DNA from: Mucor racemosus
Lineage: Eukaryota > Mucoromycota > Mucoromycetes > Mucorales > Mucoraceae
NCBI GenBank assembly: GCA_027405735.1
Contig: JAPEHQ010000011.1
Location: forward strand, 930,001 to 994,000
DNA length: 64,000 bases
Direction of reading: 5' to 3'
Positions within the stretch are counted from its first letter, which is position 1, and every line of letters begins with the position of its first letter. The notes beneath the pieces are model-generated. The model ran no database searches and was not told the DNA's origin. It saw only the letters and a list, made by a program, of their open reading frames with translations. Position numbers and translations under genes: made by a program. This document shows positions 23,078-35,021 of the stretch, piece by piece.

Positions 23078-24695
23078 ATGGCTACCAGGAAACATTCCAA
23101 ATTAAAGACTTTTCTAGAGTCAAACTTTACAGAGTTTAGTCAACAAGATTCAGAACGTTTAAAAGCACTATATTCAGACTTCTCTAAACTTTGGTTATTG
23201 AATAAATATGCATACGATACCAATATATGTTATTGGCGTAGAGTGATACTAGATTGCAGTCAACAAGGCTATTTGGAAGCAAATGATTATTCACTAGTTA
23301 TAGACAAAGATACCCTAACTGAAAAGTTTCAAAGGCCTATTATTGGAAAACCACTTGCACTTGATTGTGTGATGGTAAGTTTTTGCCACATAATATCATA
23401 GTGATTCAAATCTAAAAATCTGAGTATTAGGAAACAATGGAGAAGCAAGATGAATTAGTACCATTGGAAGACTTTAGCAAAAGATTTGCGCCACCTACAA
23501 CATGGTTCGGTTGGATTGTAAATACAGTTGTAAAAAGTACATGGCAATGGCGTTGGAGAGCTTTATCAGATTCATTGGTTCACCCTGCCAAACAATATGT
23601 CGTTTTACCTACTGTCAAAGCAATTGCAAAAGCAATTTTGGCACAACATTATCACAATCCCACAGCCTCACATATCATGACACTTGCACAATTCAAATCA
23701 GCATATGCTAATCACTTTGTTAATGAAATCAATTTGACTGAATCAGACATGACCTTGGTATTGACATATTTACATTCACAGCATGGTGTCGCATTGGCTG
23801 ATAATATCAAAGGCTACGGCTCCAATTATATGGTCATTAAATTTCCTCAAAGAGAGGATGAAATAGCCACCATCACACAACATGATGAGGCTCTTATTAG
23901 CATTCGTACAACATGCTATGCACTTTCCGTTCAAGTAGATGAATTACAAAAGAAATCGGAGGAGTAAAGCTTTAATTTAGTGATAAACAAGATGTGTTTT
24001 TTAATAATTTTTTCTATAGATTAGGAAAACAAGCGATAGAAGAGAAAAAAAACGGACGCACAGCAAAAGCTTTGTATTGTTTGAAACGAAAAAAGAGCTT
24101 ACAAGAGATCCTTGAGAAAAGACTACAATCAATGGAAACTATGGATACAGTTTTAATGAAGATTGAATCATCACAAGATGACCTCCAGGTATTTTGGGTT
24201 GTTTTCTTATATGAATTCCTGTGTAATAATTCTTTTCTGATCTGCTAGGTTGTACAAGCATTCAATATGGGCGCAGACGCATTACGAGGATTGTTAGGCC
24301 AAGATGGACTTTCTATTGAATCCGTGGATGATGTTATGCAAAAAATCCAAGATACATTCGAAGATCAAAAGGAGATCGAGGATGCATTAATGATGGGAAA
24401 TGAAGAGATTTCGGGTATCGATGATGACGAAATTGAGAATGAGCTTTCTCAGCTCGTACAGGAAGAACATATTTCTACTAAAACACCATCCCCTGTGCCA
24501 GTACAAGTACAATTACCAAAAAAATTACCAGCAGCATCAGCTTCATCAATAACAGCTGATACAGCCAGCAGTGTGAACTCTGAATTATCTAGATTAAACC
24601 AAATGTTTTCATCTGTTAAAGGTGTACCTACATCAATTACGCCTCCTCCTTCTGCTGAAAATGAAGGCACAAAACAGAAAGAGTTGGCCTCATAA
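23078..24695 (+). CDS. chm7: ESCRT-III-related protein CHMP7 (Chm7)
   Basis: Four exons (to 23374, 23431-23963, 24020-24188, 24249-24695) give 481 residues from the ATG at 23,078. An in-frame ATG at 22,988 would give 511; I prefer the later one because MATRKHSKLKTF precedes the conserved part directly. The N-terminal half has two winged-helix-like parts and a hydrophobic stretch (TTWFGWIVNTVVKSTW) matching the membrane-contacting loop of CHMP7. The C-terminal half is a SNF7 helical domain with many charged residues (KNGRTAKALYCLKRKKSLQE, AFNMGADALRGLL). CHMP7 acts with LEM-domain proteins in nuclear envelope sealing and surveillance of nuclear pores. The tail is Ser/Pro-rich and has no clear MIM motif. 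Confidence 0.88.
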
Positions 24696-26416
24696 TAAAA
24701 TTATTGCATTTATATTTCTTATTTTAATAATTTCTCTTGTATTTTTTAATTAACACAGTGATTTTTTATAACTTGAACTGCGTATGTAGTACATAAGTGC
24801 TATACCACTGTATCGAAAACATAGTCGACAGCATATTTATTTAGAACGACATCTGTGAAAGAGGAAATGATATGCATTGTTGGTTATGGTTGGAGAAGAG
24901 CAATTCTAGCGCAGTAACTTTTTTATACAGCTGGATTTGAAAACCAAAAAATGTAAATCCGTCCAGAAATCATCGAAAAAATGAATATTCGGATTTGCAC
25001 GACAAAGTGCATAGTAAGTTGCCTGGATGTATTAAATGTTTTATATAGAACGTCAAATTCTTCATTGGATGGTACAATTTTCTCAAAAATTTTACTCATA
25101 AAATCTAGCACAAATCGCAAGTAAAATTTTGAAGGTTTTTCGGCTGAAATTTTTGACATTATATATAAATAATAAAATATTATGCATTGATATGATAGTG
25201 AACACAATTATCTACAGATAGAGAGGTTATTGACATTTGTAGCTGCATTTTTCGTAGAGAATTTGAAAATTTTGTAGTTTTTTTTTTGAAATTCAAAAAA
25301 AATCATGACCAATCAGTCATGGAAATTTGAACCATTTTGACCATCCATTTTTCAAACGTTTTTTTTGAATTTCTTCATCAGAAATTAAGATTTTTGGAGG
25401 AAAAAGGCTTCGCAGATAGCTACTAATTGGCGCTATTATATGAAACTAGCAACTACACCGATTGCTTAATAAAACCACCTCTTAATGTACGATTCAATAT
25501 CGAAAAAATGTAAAGAAAAAAAAACTTTTCTATGCTCAAGTATATTATAAAGTAATGAAAAATGAGCAAGTTTTATTATAAAAATTGTATTGTATCTTGC
25601 TTTTACGTTGAGATATTCCGCAACGAAATCCTGACTTTTAAGCGGTGAAACATACATGCCATAATTTTAAAGAATTAAATCTACTTGATATCGCATAATA
25701 AACAAAAAAAAGAGTAGAACCATATTTAACAATAACATCTTGAGTACGCTTTAATATTTTTCTTTTGGTTATTATGCATGAAATAAAAACCCAAAACTTC
25801 AATCATAAACTGACCCTCAAATTCTGAAAATTTAGAGTCTGCTCCGATAAAAAATTTATGCAGAGTTACAAAATCCTTGGCCTTTCCTGGAGGTTTAGAC
25901 AGTTAAAATTGACAGATAACCTCATTCAGCCTTCTGAAATAAGTTTTTTTTTTTTTAGATTCTCAACAATATTCTACTTAGTTTTATATTTTGGGGATAG
26001 TTGTACACAGACAACATGGCATGCACAAATAATGATCTGGCAATAGTCATGCTCAAAATTTAGTAGCAGGAACCGAATTTATCTCTTGAGAAAAGGACAC
26101 CCTTGTGTTTTGTTTTGCCTGGAAATTGTCATAAATTGAATCAAGGCATCTCTGTATAACCATTGATCGGATTTCTCGATTTTATAATCAATCTTTATCA
26201 AGTTTACTCGGCTAATGCAGCACAACATTTGATGATGGTTTTGTATCAATGACCTCCTCAACTCCGGTTTTGAGTGTATATCATAGATATTTAGATGACG
26301 TACGCGACTTTCATGTCGGGATTTGGCTAGAAAAGTCGTAATGTATAGTGCTTTGCCGCGCGTCCTCACCCTTTTCATTTACTTTTTTTTCCGTTCTCTA
26401 TTCACCAAAATAAAAT
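24696..26416. other. Intergenic region with a diverged repeat copy
   Basis: Apart from the repeat copy at about 24,950-25,400 no gene is supported. A 99-codon minus-strand frame at 26,079-26,378 has no recognisable features and faces the proteasome gene promoter. Confidence 0.5.
24950..25400 (-). repeat. Diverged third copy of the dispersed repeat (same orientation as copy B)
   Basis: Blocks matching copy B in order are GTAAGT..CCTgGatGTATTAAAT near 25,015, AAATTTTGAAGGTTTTT near 25,120, AATTATCTA near 25,207 and AGCTGCATTTTTCgTAGAGAA near 25,240. Overall identity is low but collinear. Ends are uncertain. Confidence 0.6.
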
Positions 26417-27244
26417 ATGGAATTTGCCAACCCAATGGAAGCTACTTCAGTACCTATCGAACACAGATTTGAACCTTATGATGATAATGGAGGGTAAAGA
26501 ACAATTAGCAAATTATAAAAGATCTCGGGCATTCATTAACGCTTCCTCCTCCCCTTTTTATAGTACTTCTTTAGCTATTGCAGGAAAGGATTTCTGTGTC
26601 ATTGCTTCTGATACTAGACAAAGTACTGGTTATAGCATCAACTCTAGATACTCACCCAAGGCCTATAAATTATCAGAAACATCCGTGATTGCCATGAATG
26701 GTTTTCATGCTGATGGTTTGACTTTAAAGAAGGTGCTTGATCAAAGACTCAAGGTAAAAAAAAAAGATAGACAACGTAACGAAAAAGCAGAATTAAATAC
26801 TAAATTATACATTGTTAGTGGTATAAATTCAGTCATGAAAAGGACATGTCTGTTACTGCTGTAGCACAAATGTTATCCATCACACTGTATCAAAAACGTT
26901 TCTTCCCTTATTATAGTTTCTGTGTTTTAGGTGGTGTTGATGAAAATGGTAAAGGTGCTGTTTATTGTTATGATGCTATTGGATCATTTGAACGTGAAAT
27001 GTGTCGTGCCAACGGTTCTGCATCAGCACTTATTCAACCTTTCTTGGATAATCAAGTTGGTAAGAAGAATATGGCAAACAAAAAATTTGAAGATATGGAA
27101 TTAGATGAAGTTCTCAAGATTGTAAAGGATGCATTCACTTCTGCTACAGAGCGTGATATTTATACCGGTGATAACCTTCAGATTTTTATTATTCGTAAAG
27201 ACCAACCTGTTGAAGTACAACTTCATCCTTTAAAGAAGGATTAA
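26417..27244 (+). CDS. pre7: 20S proteasome subunit beta-6 (PSMB1/Pre7)
   Basis: Three exons (26417-26493, 26564-26753, 26819-27244) give 230 residues. Beta-6 is a non-catalytic subunit of the 20S core. Diagnostic parts are [23 protein letters not shown] after a short propeptide, [20 protein letters not shown], and the C-terminal [12 protein letters not shown]. The mature-type Thr is followed by the Ser-Leu found in this inactive subunit. The third exon acceptor at 26,818 was chosen because it yields [12 protein letters not shown], in phase and matching the family. There is no sign of the palindromic proteasome control element (GGTGGCAAA) in the ~150 bases upstream. Confidence 0.95.
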
Positions 27245-27302
27245 ACAACAACAACAGAATAGTAATAAATAGTATATATAAAAATATTCAAGGGGTGGTT
27301 TT

Positions 27303-27719
27303 TTAATAGTAATGCATTATGTTATCCATGTAATCATAAGGCTTCGAAGTGAATGTATATGTATTTTTTGGTTGTTGGGAAGAAAAAGAAGTTGATGCGG
27401 GAGGAGGCGGTGGTGGTATCGCATTTAATTGTTTTTGTCTTTTTGATGGGATGTCATCTTGGGTTGATAATGGCCGCTTTGTGCCTGATGAATTATTTAC
27501 TCCAAAACTAGTATATCCGTTGCCGGCATAAAAGTTATTAACATCATCATGAATGTGGCTATCAAATGGATAGCACTGCCTATTTTGAAGAGGGGGTATA
27601 CTGCTGTTTATCAATAGTGAAGGGCTGTTTTGCTGAACTGATGATGGCGCTGATTGCGCATTAGTTTTGATGGTTTGGATCGATATTACATCAACCATCA
27701 TTCTTTCTCTTTTCCACAT
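27303..27719 (-). CDS. Small uncharacterised protein with bipartite nuclear localisation signal
   Basis: 138 residues with no family I recognise. It contains a bipartite basic signal KRPLSTQDDIPSKRQK, a Pro run (PPPPPPA) and an aromatic C-terminus (YDYMDNIMHYY). It is Asn/Ser/Gln-rich and probably disordered. The start at 27,719 (MWKRERMM) could instead be at 27,704 or 27,701. It is tail-to-tail with the proteasome gene, 58 bases apart. Lack of stops over 139 codons in AT-rich DNA and the compositional bias support a real gene, but not strongly. Confidence 0.5.
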   Translation of the reverse strand: MWKRERMMVDVISIQTIKTNAQSAPSSVQQNSPSLLINSSIPPLQNRQCYPFDSHIHDDVNNFYAGNGYTSFGVNNSSGTKRPLSTQDDIPSKRQKQLNAIPPPPPPASTSFSSQQPKNTYTFTSKPYDYMDNIMHYY

Positions 27720-28545
27720 GTTTCTTGATGTCTATGTCTTTTTGAAAATTGTTGTTGTTTATACTAAAATAAGGAGATAAAAAGAGCAGAGTCATTACAG
27801 AATCAAAATGCTTGTCCCTGGGTTTAAATAGTCTGTGAGAGAATGAGCAGAATCAGGATTAGGCCGAACAGCGGATATCATTTGGTCTAGTAAAATTTTA
27901 GTCTTATTTTCGAAAAAAACGACATGAAACGTTATAATATTTGGTAAACAAAAAAATACTCATAGAAGGTTAACATGGTGATGGTTGATTTCACTACATT
28001 ACTAAAGCTTGGTATATTTAATATGCTTTCAAACAATTTTTTAAAACTCTTTCATACAGAGAAAATGTGTGTTATAGGCCATTAAATCTAATTAGAGAAT
28101 CAAAAGCAATAGTCGAGCATCAGATCTATTTAATTCCATCCAGATCAGCAGAATTTATAGTATTTTAGGAGAATCTACAGGCTATATCACTTTATTTTTA
28201 AAATCATATGGCCGTATTTTACAATCAAAATTAAATAAATACAACAATTTAAATAAAATAAAAAAAAGGATAACGCACACCCAAACAAAGAGGATGAAAG
28301 AAGAGAAGATACAATTATTCAGAAACTTGTCTTTGCGTAGTCATTAAATATTATTCTAACTATTGGTACAGTACGATGGAAAGCTTCTTATAATTAAGTA
28401 AAACAGGCCTGCGGCAGCATGAGCTGTACACCGCGTAGTGGTGTTGACCAGCTATATTGTAAGTAAATCGCTTGGATTTACAAGGCTATTTATTTATTAA
28501 TTAATTAATTAGTTACATGATTTAAATGTCTGAAGGAATCTCTAA
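27720..28545. other. Intergenic region, no gene seen
   Basis: Mostly AT-rich. A GC-richer island at about 28,405-28,450 stands out from its surroundings, but it shows no tRNA box pattern. A small non-coding RNA is possible but not supported. Confidence 0.4.
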
Positions 28546-29779
28546 TTATTTCAACATATTATTAATTTCATCACGAGGTACCCAGCAAACTAAGGGGGTG
28601 CTACCACCTCTGTAATGTGCTTGTCTGTGATAAAACAAAAGGCCATCAATATCGTAAGAAAAACCTTGATTTTTAACAAATTGTTCAGGATCATTCACAA
28701 CTGCTTGTGTTTCACTTGTCAATACTGGTTTTAAAGGTATAAATTTATAAAATTGATTGTGGCCATCAGGCCTATCTAGTTCATTTGATTCCAGTTTTGT
28801 CTGAAGCCAAAAGTGTCTATATGAAAGAGTGTTATTATTAGGATATGATAAACGCATAAAAAGAAGTGAAGCTATCGTACCTGAAATTAGTATCACAATC
28901 AAAAATAGGGTATCCTCTCCAACACATAATATCTAGTACATAAAATGTCCAATGAACTGCATCATAAACACAATCAAGAATACAGAAATCAGATGTGCGG
29001 TTTGTTCTCGATCCATTAGGCAATATAGATTGGAAACGAGCTAAAATATTTCCAGCCCTTGATCGTGCAATAGTCTCTCCACTTCCAGATGTAACAAGAC
29101 ATCGCTTTCCTTTGGGGCATATCATCAATACCCAGTCTGTTAGCAAATCTTGTGGCAAAGATTCCATTGTCTCAGAATACATGATTTGATTGCTTTGATA
29201 GAATTAATGACAGTTCAAAGCAATGTTAATGTGTATATATATACTTACGCATGAATGTTCTTCTTTTTATTCTTCTTTTTATTATTTTTTTTCTTGGGCA
29301 TTGTTTTAACAAACTTGCTGACTTCTTCCATTTCATCGTCTGAGTCTCTCAGCCTTTTATTACTAGTAGCTATCTCCTCCTTTCCTTGCTCCTCGTCTTC
29401 TTCTTCTTCTTCTTCATCATCTTCAGAACTTGAATCATCTTCTCCGACTGCATTTAATGCTATTTGTCTTGCTTTAGTGATAGATGTTTGTCGTTGCTAT
29501 GACATAAACTTAGTAAATTTGAAAAATAAATATTCAACCCTATCTAATTATTACCTGTTTTTGTAATTCTAAGGCTTCTAGACGTCGCTTTTCTTGAGTT
29601 TCTGACCGAGAACGGCTTGCAAGTGGAGAGCGAAAGCTTTGAAATGAGCCAAGTCGACTATCATTATCATCTGCAGAGATGCGACTAAACTTTAACGATA
29701 ATTCGGATACTTGAGTATCTTGAGAATCATGTTGATCTTTGATTGGCTTTTCAAAGGTGAATCCTTTGAAATCTGGCAT
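28546..29779 (-). CDS. snupn: Snurportin-1-like m3G-cap snRNP import adaptor
   Basis: Four exons (29779-29555, 29496-29249, 29192-28881, 28816-28546) give 351 residues. Snurportin carries trimethylguanosine-capped U snRNPs into the nucleus with importin beta. The cap-binding domain is clear: LTDWVLMICPKGKRCLVTSG, the FQSILPNGSRTN region, ILDCVYDAVHWTFYVLDIM, MCWRGYPIFDCDTNFR and GLLFYHRQAHYRGGSTPLVCW. The N-terminal third is charged: a Glu/Asp tract followed by a Lys/Asn tract (MPKKKNNKKKNKKK). The importin-beta-binding region is expected near the N-terminus (QEKRRLEALELQKQ resembles part of it). The start MPDFKGFTF at 29,779 is preferred; the frame stays open upstream. It is divergent from ELF1, with 183 bases between the starts. 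Confidence 0.93.
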
Positions 29780-29962
29780 TGAGTTTCTTTTCTGGCAAAA
29801 GCAAAGAGTGCACAGCAAAACTAAAGCTAAAGCATTTATATGACGGCTTAATCTATAGACCAGGTGTGCATTTAGTACGCCTACAAAGCTACAAAAGAGG
29901 GTCAAAGCTTTCAATTTATAAAAAAAAATTGTATCTCTCTTTTCCTCTACATTTAGTCTAAA

Positions 29963-30530
29963 ATGGTAAGTAAATTCTCTAATATTTGATGTAGCGTTTA
30001 TTGATGGAATTTGTGCTTTCTAACTAGGGTAAAAGAAAGACTAAAAGAAAGGCTCAAAAGAAACTCAAGGACAAATTAGACACACAGTTCAACTGTCTCT
30101 TTTGTAACCATGAAAACAGTATCGAGTGTAAAATGTAAGCTGTCAAATAATTTCCACATAGCAACAAATTAGTCTTTCGCGTTTTGTAATCTGATCTAAA
30201 TTTATATAGTGATCAAGCCAACAAAGTAGGCATCTTGACTTGCAAGATTTGTAGTGTATCATGGCAATGTCCTGTTACTTGTAAGTAATATTTACTTGTT
30301 TGAGGGAAAATCGGATATATTAAACATTGATTTATCTAGATTTGGATGAACCTGTGGACGTTTATTCGGCTTGGATTGATGCTTGTGAAGATGTAAATCA
30401 ACAAAGACGTATGAAAGCAACACAAAAATCAAGAGAAAGCAGAGATGATTCAAGATCACCACCGCCTCAAAGTTATTCTGAGGATCGATTAGATCCTTTT
30501 GATGAGGATGATGAGGATGATGATTATTAA
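29963..30530 (+). CDS. elf1: Transcription elongation factor Elf1 (ELOF1)
   Basis: Four exons (29963-29965, 30028-30134, 30210-30280, 30340-30530) give 123 residues. Exon 1 is only the ATG, cut by ATG|GTAAGT. Elf1 is a small zinc protein that rides with RNA polymerase II on chromatin. The basic start [13 protein letters not shown], the zinc pairs CLFC and CKIC ~25 residues apart, and the motif [18 protein letters not shown] are diagnostic. The C-terminal tail is acidic ([13 protein letters not shown]), as in yeast Elf1 but not human. Placement of the split ATG rests on MGKRK being the invariant family start. A GT microsatellite follows in the spacer. Confidence 0.95.
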
Positions 30531-30581
30531 ATGATAATAAAATAAATGACAATACAAACATGTTTTCTTATTAATAGGTTT

Positions 30582-30602
30582 TGTGTGTGTGTGTGTGTGT
30601 GT
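30582..30602 (+). repeat. TG dinucleotide microsatellite
   Basis: About ten TG units between the stops of the convergent ELF1 and J-protein genes. Confidence 0.9.
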
Positions 30603-30653
30603 TTATTTTTAATGGGTAAAAAGAAAGAAGAAGTATAGCTATCTATAATTTAT

Positions 30654-32089
30654 TTACTGTTGAGCACAACGGACGCCACCTTGACCTTCATCATCTTCAC
30701 TATCATCTTCATCATATGCATTACGTGATTGGCTCGATGCACCAAATGATTCGATATTGGCATCTATCAAACTACATTCATCAATGATTTCTTGTTTGTT
30801 TGTCTTGGCTTTACGCTTTGGCAAAATAGATTCTAATTTTGAGAAATCAGTAGTGAAGTTATCAGGAGGAAATTCAACATCAAATTTGATGTAAAGATCA
30901 CCACGATTATCAGGACGCTTGTAAGTAGGCATACCCTCATTAGGAATACGCTTTACCATACCAGGCTTGATAATTTGACCAGCAGGTTGATTTACTTGAA
31001 TGCCACGACCATCCAAATGTGTTACAATGACCTTATCAAAACCACAAAGAGCTTCAGTCAAAGAGATGGTTACTTCGACAAGTAAATCAGTTCCTTCACG
31101 AGTAAATGTAGCATGTTCCTTTTGATTTAAAACCAAAATAACATCTCCAGGTTCAACACCAGGTTCTTGATCACCTTCACCCTTCATGGCAATCTTTTGG
31201 CCATCTTCCATACCCTTCTCGATAAATACCTCAAGATATTTCTTCTCGACTGTCACCTTCTTACCCTTACACTTCTTACATTTCTCCTTTGCAACTTCAC
31301 CAGTATGATCACACTCACCACAAGGAACTTGCATTTGTTGAATCATACCTGGACCAACTTGACGCATAGCAACTTGGAAACCACGACCCTTACAAGCGCC
31401 ACACTTTTTAGTAGCACCTGTTTTGCCACCCTTGCCTTCACAATTTGAGCAAATGACATTCTTCTCCAATGCCAATTTTGTCTTTTTACCAAGATATAAA
31501 TCTTCCAAAGTAACAGTAAGAGGATACTTCATACTTTCACCTTTACGGGGACGATGAGGCATACCATGTCCATGGCCATGGAAATCACCTCCGAAATCGA
31601 AACCCATACCTCCACCTCCACCTCCACCAAACAAATTAGCAAACAAATCATCAGCAGACATGCCATAACCTCCTCCTGCTCCTCCTCCAGGACCTTCTTC
31701 ACCAAATCTATCATAACTAGCACGGCTTTCAGGATCAGAAAGGATTTCATAAGCATGAGAGATTTCTTTAAACTATACGTCATTTTAATGTTAAGAGATC
31801 TTACTGGGATCGTGGGAGATTCAAAAACTTACTCTTTCACCTTCATCAGGATTTTTATCAGGATGGTACTTCATAGCCTAAGTATAAAATGAGTGGGTTA
31901 ATGACATGGCATATATATAAATTAGTCATTGCATTAGTACCAATTTTCTGTAGGCCTATAAATATATAAATTTTGAGTTAGTATAAAAATAGACTGGAAG
32001 GATATATTACACTTTACCCTTTTGATTTCATTATCGGAAGCGTCAGTCTCAACCTCGAGAATTTCGTAATATCTTGTTTCAATAGCCAT
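30654..32089 (-). CDS. ydj1: Type I J-protein, Ydj1/DNAJA-like, farnesylated
   Basis: Four exons (32089-32018, 31955-31941, 31877-31833, 31772-30654) give 416 residues; yeast Ydj1 has 409. It is an Hsp70 co-chaperone of the cytosol and ER surface. The J domain is at ~6-65 with HPD at 34-36, then a Gly-rich linker (GGGGGGGMGFDFGG). A four-repeat zinc region follows (CSNCEGKG, CGACKGRG, CGECDHTG, CKKCKGKK), then the client-binding beta domains. The C-terminus CAQQ is a CaaX box predicting farnesylation, as in Ydj1 (CASQ). The J domain is unusually split: exon 2 is a 15-base microexon coding AYRKL, and exon 3 codes only 15 residues including HPD. All joins keep the frame. Confidence 0.95.
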
Positions 32090-32902
32090 GTTTGATTCCA
32101 AAGAAAAAGAAAAACAATTGCGCAGAAAAAGAAAAAGAAAAAAGATTTTACTTTTTAATGATGTAAAAGCGATGGTTCTAAATGAAGAAAAGAGTCACCT
32201 AGGATACAATGAATGTTAACTCAAGGCGTCCAATTATAAAGGCATTTGAGTGATTTATCATGCAGTAGTGACAAACTTGTCAATCATAAACTCTTGCCGC
32301 TTTTACAATGTATTTACATTATATAGCTTAAATGCCAATCAAAAAAAACAAAACCTTGATGAAACCTGTATTTCGATTATGTGTACATTTGCATAGACTG
32401 TCTAATCAAGACTTTTTGATTTTGAGTTTTTTTCAAGATTGAACTTTATCACTCACTTCTTATCAATTCTTACAGAGATGTACATATAAATATATAGCAA
32501 AACAAACGGTATATTAGTTTATTCAATGCAGTAGCAAGTTTTTTTTTTCTTGAGATTCAGAATTATCGACTTCAAGCATGAATTATTACTAATATATTCC
32601 CAAAAGGTCTACAATATTGTCACACTTGACATACAATCCCTTATAGCCAATACTCTGCACAACTACCCCTTAAACATTAAATCAATAATAATGTACTTTA
32701 AATAGGAAGATTACTAAAGTTAATTTCCTTCAAATCTGATGGTATACAAATCTTCTAAATCATTATAAATACCCTCATATTTTCCCAGTTATTTTAGATT
32801 TTCAGAACCTTTTTATAATAAAGCCCCAACCTGATTATAATTGTATTTCTACTGCTTTTATTTATATGTATTTTTTTATTTTAGTAAATAACATCGTCAT
32901 TT
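32090..32902. other. Intergenic region upstream of the J-protein gene
   Basis: No gene is seen. The ~100 bases above the J-protein ATG are A-rich on the + strand side (AAAGAAAAAG runs). No clean heat-shock element (repeated GAA/TTC at 5-base phase) was found by eye. Confidence 0.45.
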
Positions 32903-34300
32903 ACTGCACGCCCAATATTGAGTCGAATTACGTGAAATCTTCAATGAAGATATACCTTCACTCTATAGGTCATCGATATATGTCCGAAAATAGAAGAGTT
33001 AATACCAGAATCTAAGTGCAGTGGCCTAACATTGACCAAAAGTGACCTAAAATCGATTGTCAAAAATTGTGCATATAAATTAAGATGTTACTTTTTTGTA
33101 TTCACAAGATATATCCAATTGAAAACTACTGTGTATTTTTTATTTCAGTAAAGAATATTGATTTTTCGTCGAGATAATTAAAATAATAGTTTTTATCACA
33201 GCTTGTAATCTATCATAACGGTGTTCCAAAATTTATTCGAAAAAATGATCGAAAATGATTAAAAAAAACAAAATCGTTTAATGGCTCATGAACTGCAAAG
33301 TAAGTCGACCTAGTGTATTAAATAGTTTCTGTGCAGTTTTAAATTTTGCATCCATCTATATAAAATTTAAAAATATGTTTCACGTAAAATTTTGCGCAAA
33401 ATGCAATTGAAATTTTGAAGGTTTTTTGAAGATACAGAACACTTTTTATAAAAATATTTTAAATCTAAATAATGGAAATAATACATAGCAAAATTATCTA
33501 TCGATTGAGCTATTTTTGAACCTTTTAGCTGCATTTTTCATAGAGAAAACAAGATTTCTGTCGATTTTTTTTCAAATTCAGGATTTGGGATGAGGGTATA
33601 CAAGGGGAAAATGGACGCTAGAAATGGAGGTACCTTTTTGTACACATTTTTGAGGGTATCTCCACGAAAAATTAATATTTTGAAAAAAACTAAATTTGAT
33701 CTGAGAGAGCTCAACGAGCTTGATGACATGAATGTAAAAAAAATGTTGCTCAATTTAACCAATATTTTGAAACCTACTATTGAAATGCCAAAAAAATGAA
33801 AAAAAAATAAAATTGCTCAAATTTTTTTATATTAAAATATGTTATAGAGCACTTCAAAACAAGTAAATTTTATTATTAAAAAGTGTTAGTATAGCTTAAT
33901 TTTTTCTGGAGATATAAAGCCTCAAAGTTTTCAATCCATTAGCAGTAAAATACGCGTAAAAAATCTGAAACCTTAGCACTGAAAAATTAATACCAACTGC
34001 AAAAGGTAGGATATTTCTGGATACTTATTTTTGAATTAAAGTTGAACATCTCAGGTACATTGGCATATAATTTTTTTTTGGTGTTATTTAGTGAAAACAA
34101 AAAGTAGATCAGGGATGAAAAGTGAGACCCAGTTTTCAAGAAAAAAGCAGTGAATTTTACGCGTTTTTGAGTCTTTCGTGAGATATAAAATAAATCTAGG
34201 GATAGGTAGCATAACGCGACCAATTCATGTCTGTTTAGTAATATCTAAGGTATATTCTCAGAAGTATTTAGTAGAGGCTAGTTATTAGAAAACGTGAGGT
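32903..34300 (-). repeat. Dispersed repeat copy B (empty Crypton target)
   Basis: Continuous reverse-complement counterpart of copy A (15.6-19.9 kb) without the Crypton. The undisturbed target reads AAAATAATAG at 33,180-33,189, the reverse complement of CTATTATTTT. Central similarity to copy A is high (33,170-34,190), lower toward both edges. Confidence 0.75.
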
Positions 34301-35021
34301 GTGTTTTGATTTTGAAGACTGATGAATACAAATCAAAATGAGCCAAACGGTATACATGGATTTTTTTATGCAAATGCTGTTCTCGATTTATCTGCATCTG
34401 TAAATACATGACCACAATGGGCAGCAATTTACAAGGAAGTTTTATTATGATGATGAATGTATCTGCATCGTTTTCCTCTCTAACAAGTGGAGGAAATTCA
34501 ATGCATTCTCAGCAAGCCATGCTCAAGGTTTTTAATCCAATCTAATGAATCGTAAAGAAGACATCAAAACATTAAGACGATTTTATCATTCTAGGAAAAC
34601 GGTGACAATGGCGAACTGTGTTGACTGCAATAATAAACGTTTTTGAGCTCGCTTGGCTTCAAAATAAAAATCACTCTTGACAAGTGAAAAGAACGACAGC
34701 TTTTCTATCTGGTCTTTTACATTAATAAATTTATCAGTGATTGATCTAAAGATTTAATAAATAAACTTGATTCTTGAAACAATCTACATTGCAGTTCATT
34801 ATTGTATATAAAGCTTTGATTCAAATCCTTCAAATGCAATTGATTGGACAAATCCCAATGTCTTTTTACCAAACATTCAAACAAGCAACTTGAAGAACAA
34901 AGAGTCACTTTTTTTTCTTTCCAAACAAAAGTAAAAAAAAAAAAAATTGCATCCATATAACTTTTGTTTTGACATTTACCTACCGTTTAAGCCCTATAGA
35001 ACCAATAAAACATAAATCACA
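34301..35021. other. Intergenic region upstream of IMP4
   Basis: No supported gene; a minus-strand frame at 34,717-34,956 lacks recognisable features. Confidence 0.5.

Noticed and set aside
26079..26378. 99-residue minus-strand frame upstream of the proteasome gene
   Set aside because: No domain or compositional sign of coding, and it lies in the expected promoter.
28405..28450. GC-richer island that could be a tRNA or snoRNA
   Set aside because: No A/B boxes, no cloverleaf, no C/D or H/ACA motifs could be confirmed by eye.
32090..32160. Heat-shock elements upstream of the J-protein gene
   Set aside because: Only scattered GAA/TTC in A-rich sequence; no three-unit array at proper phase.
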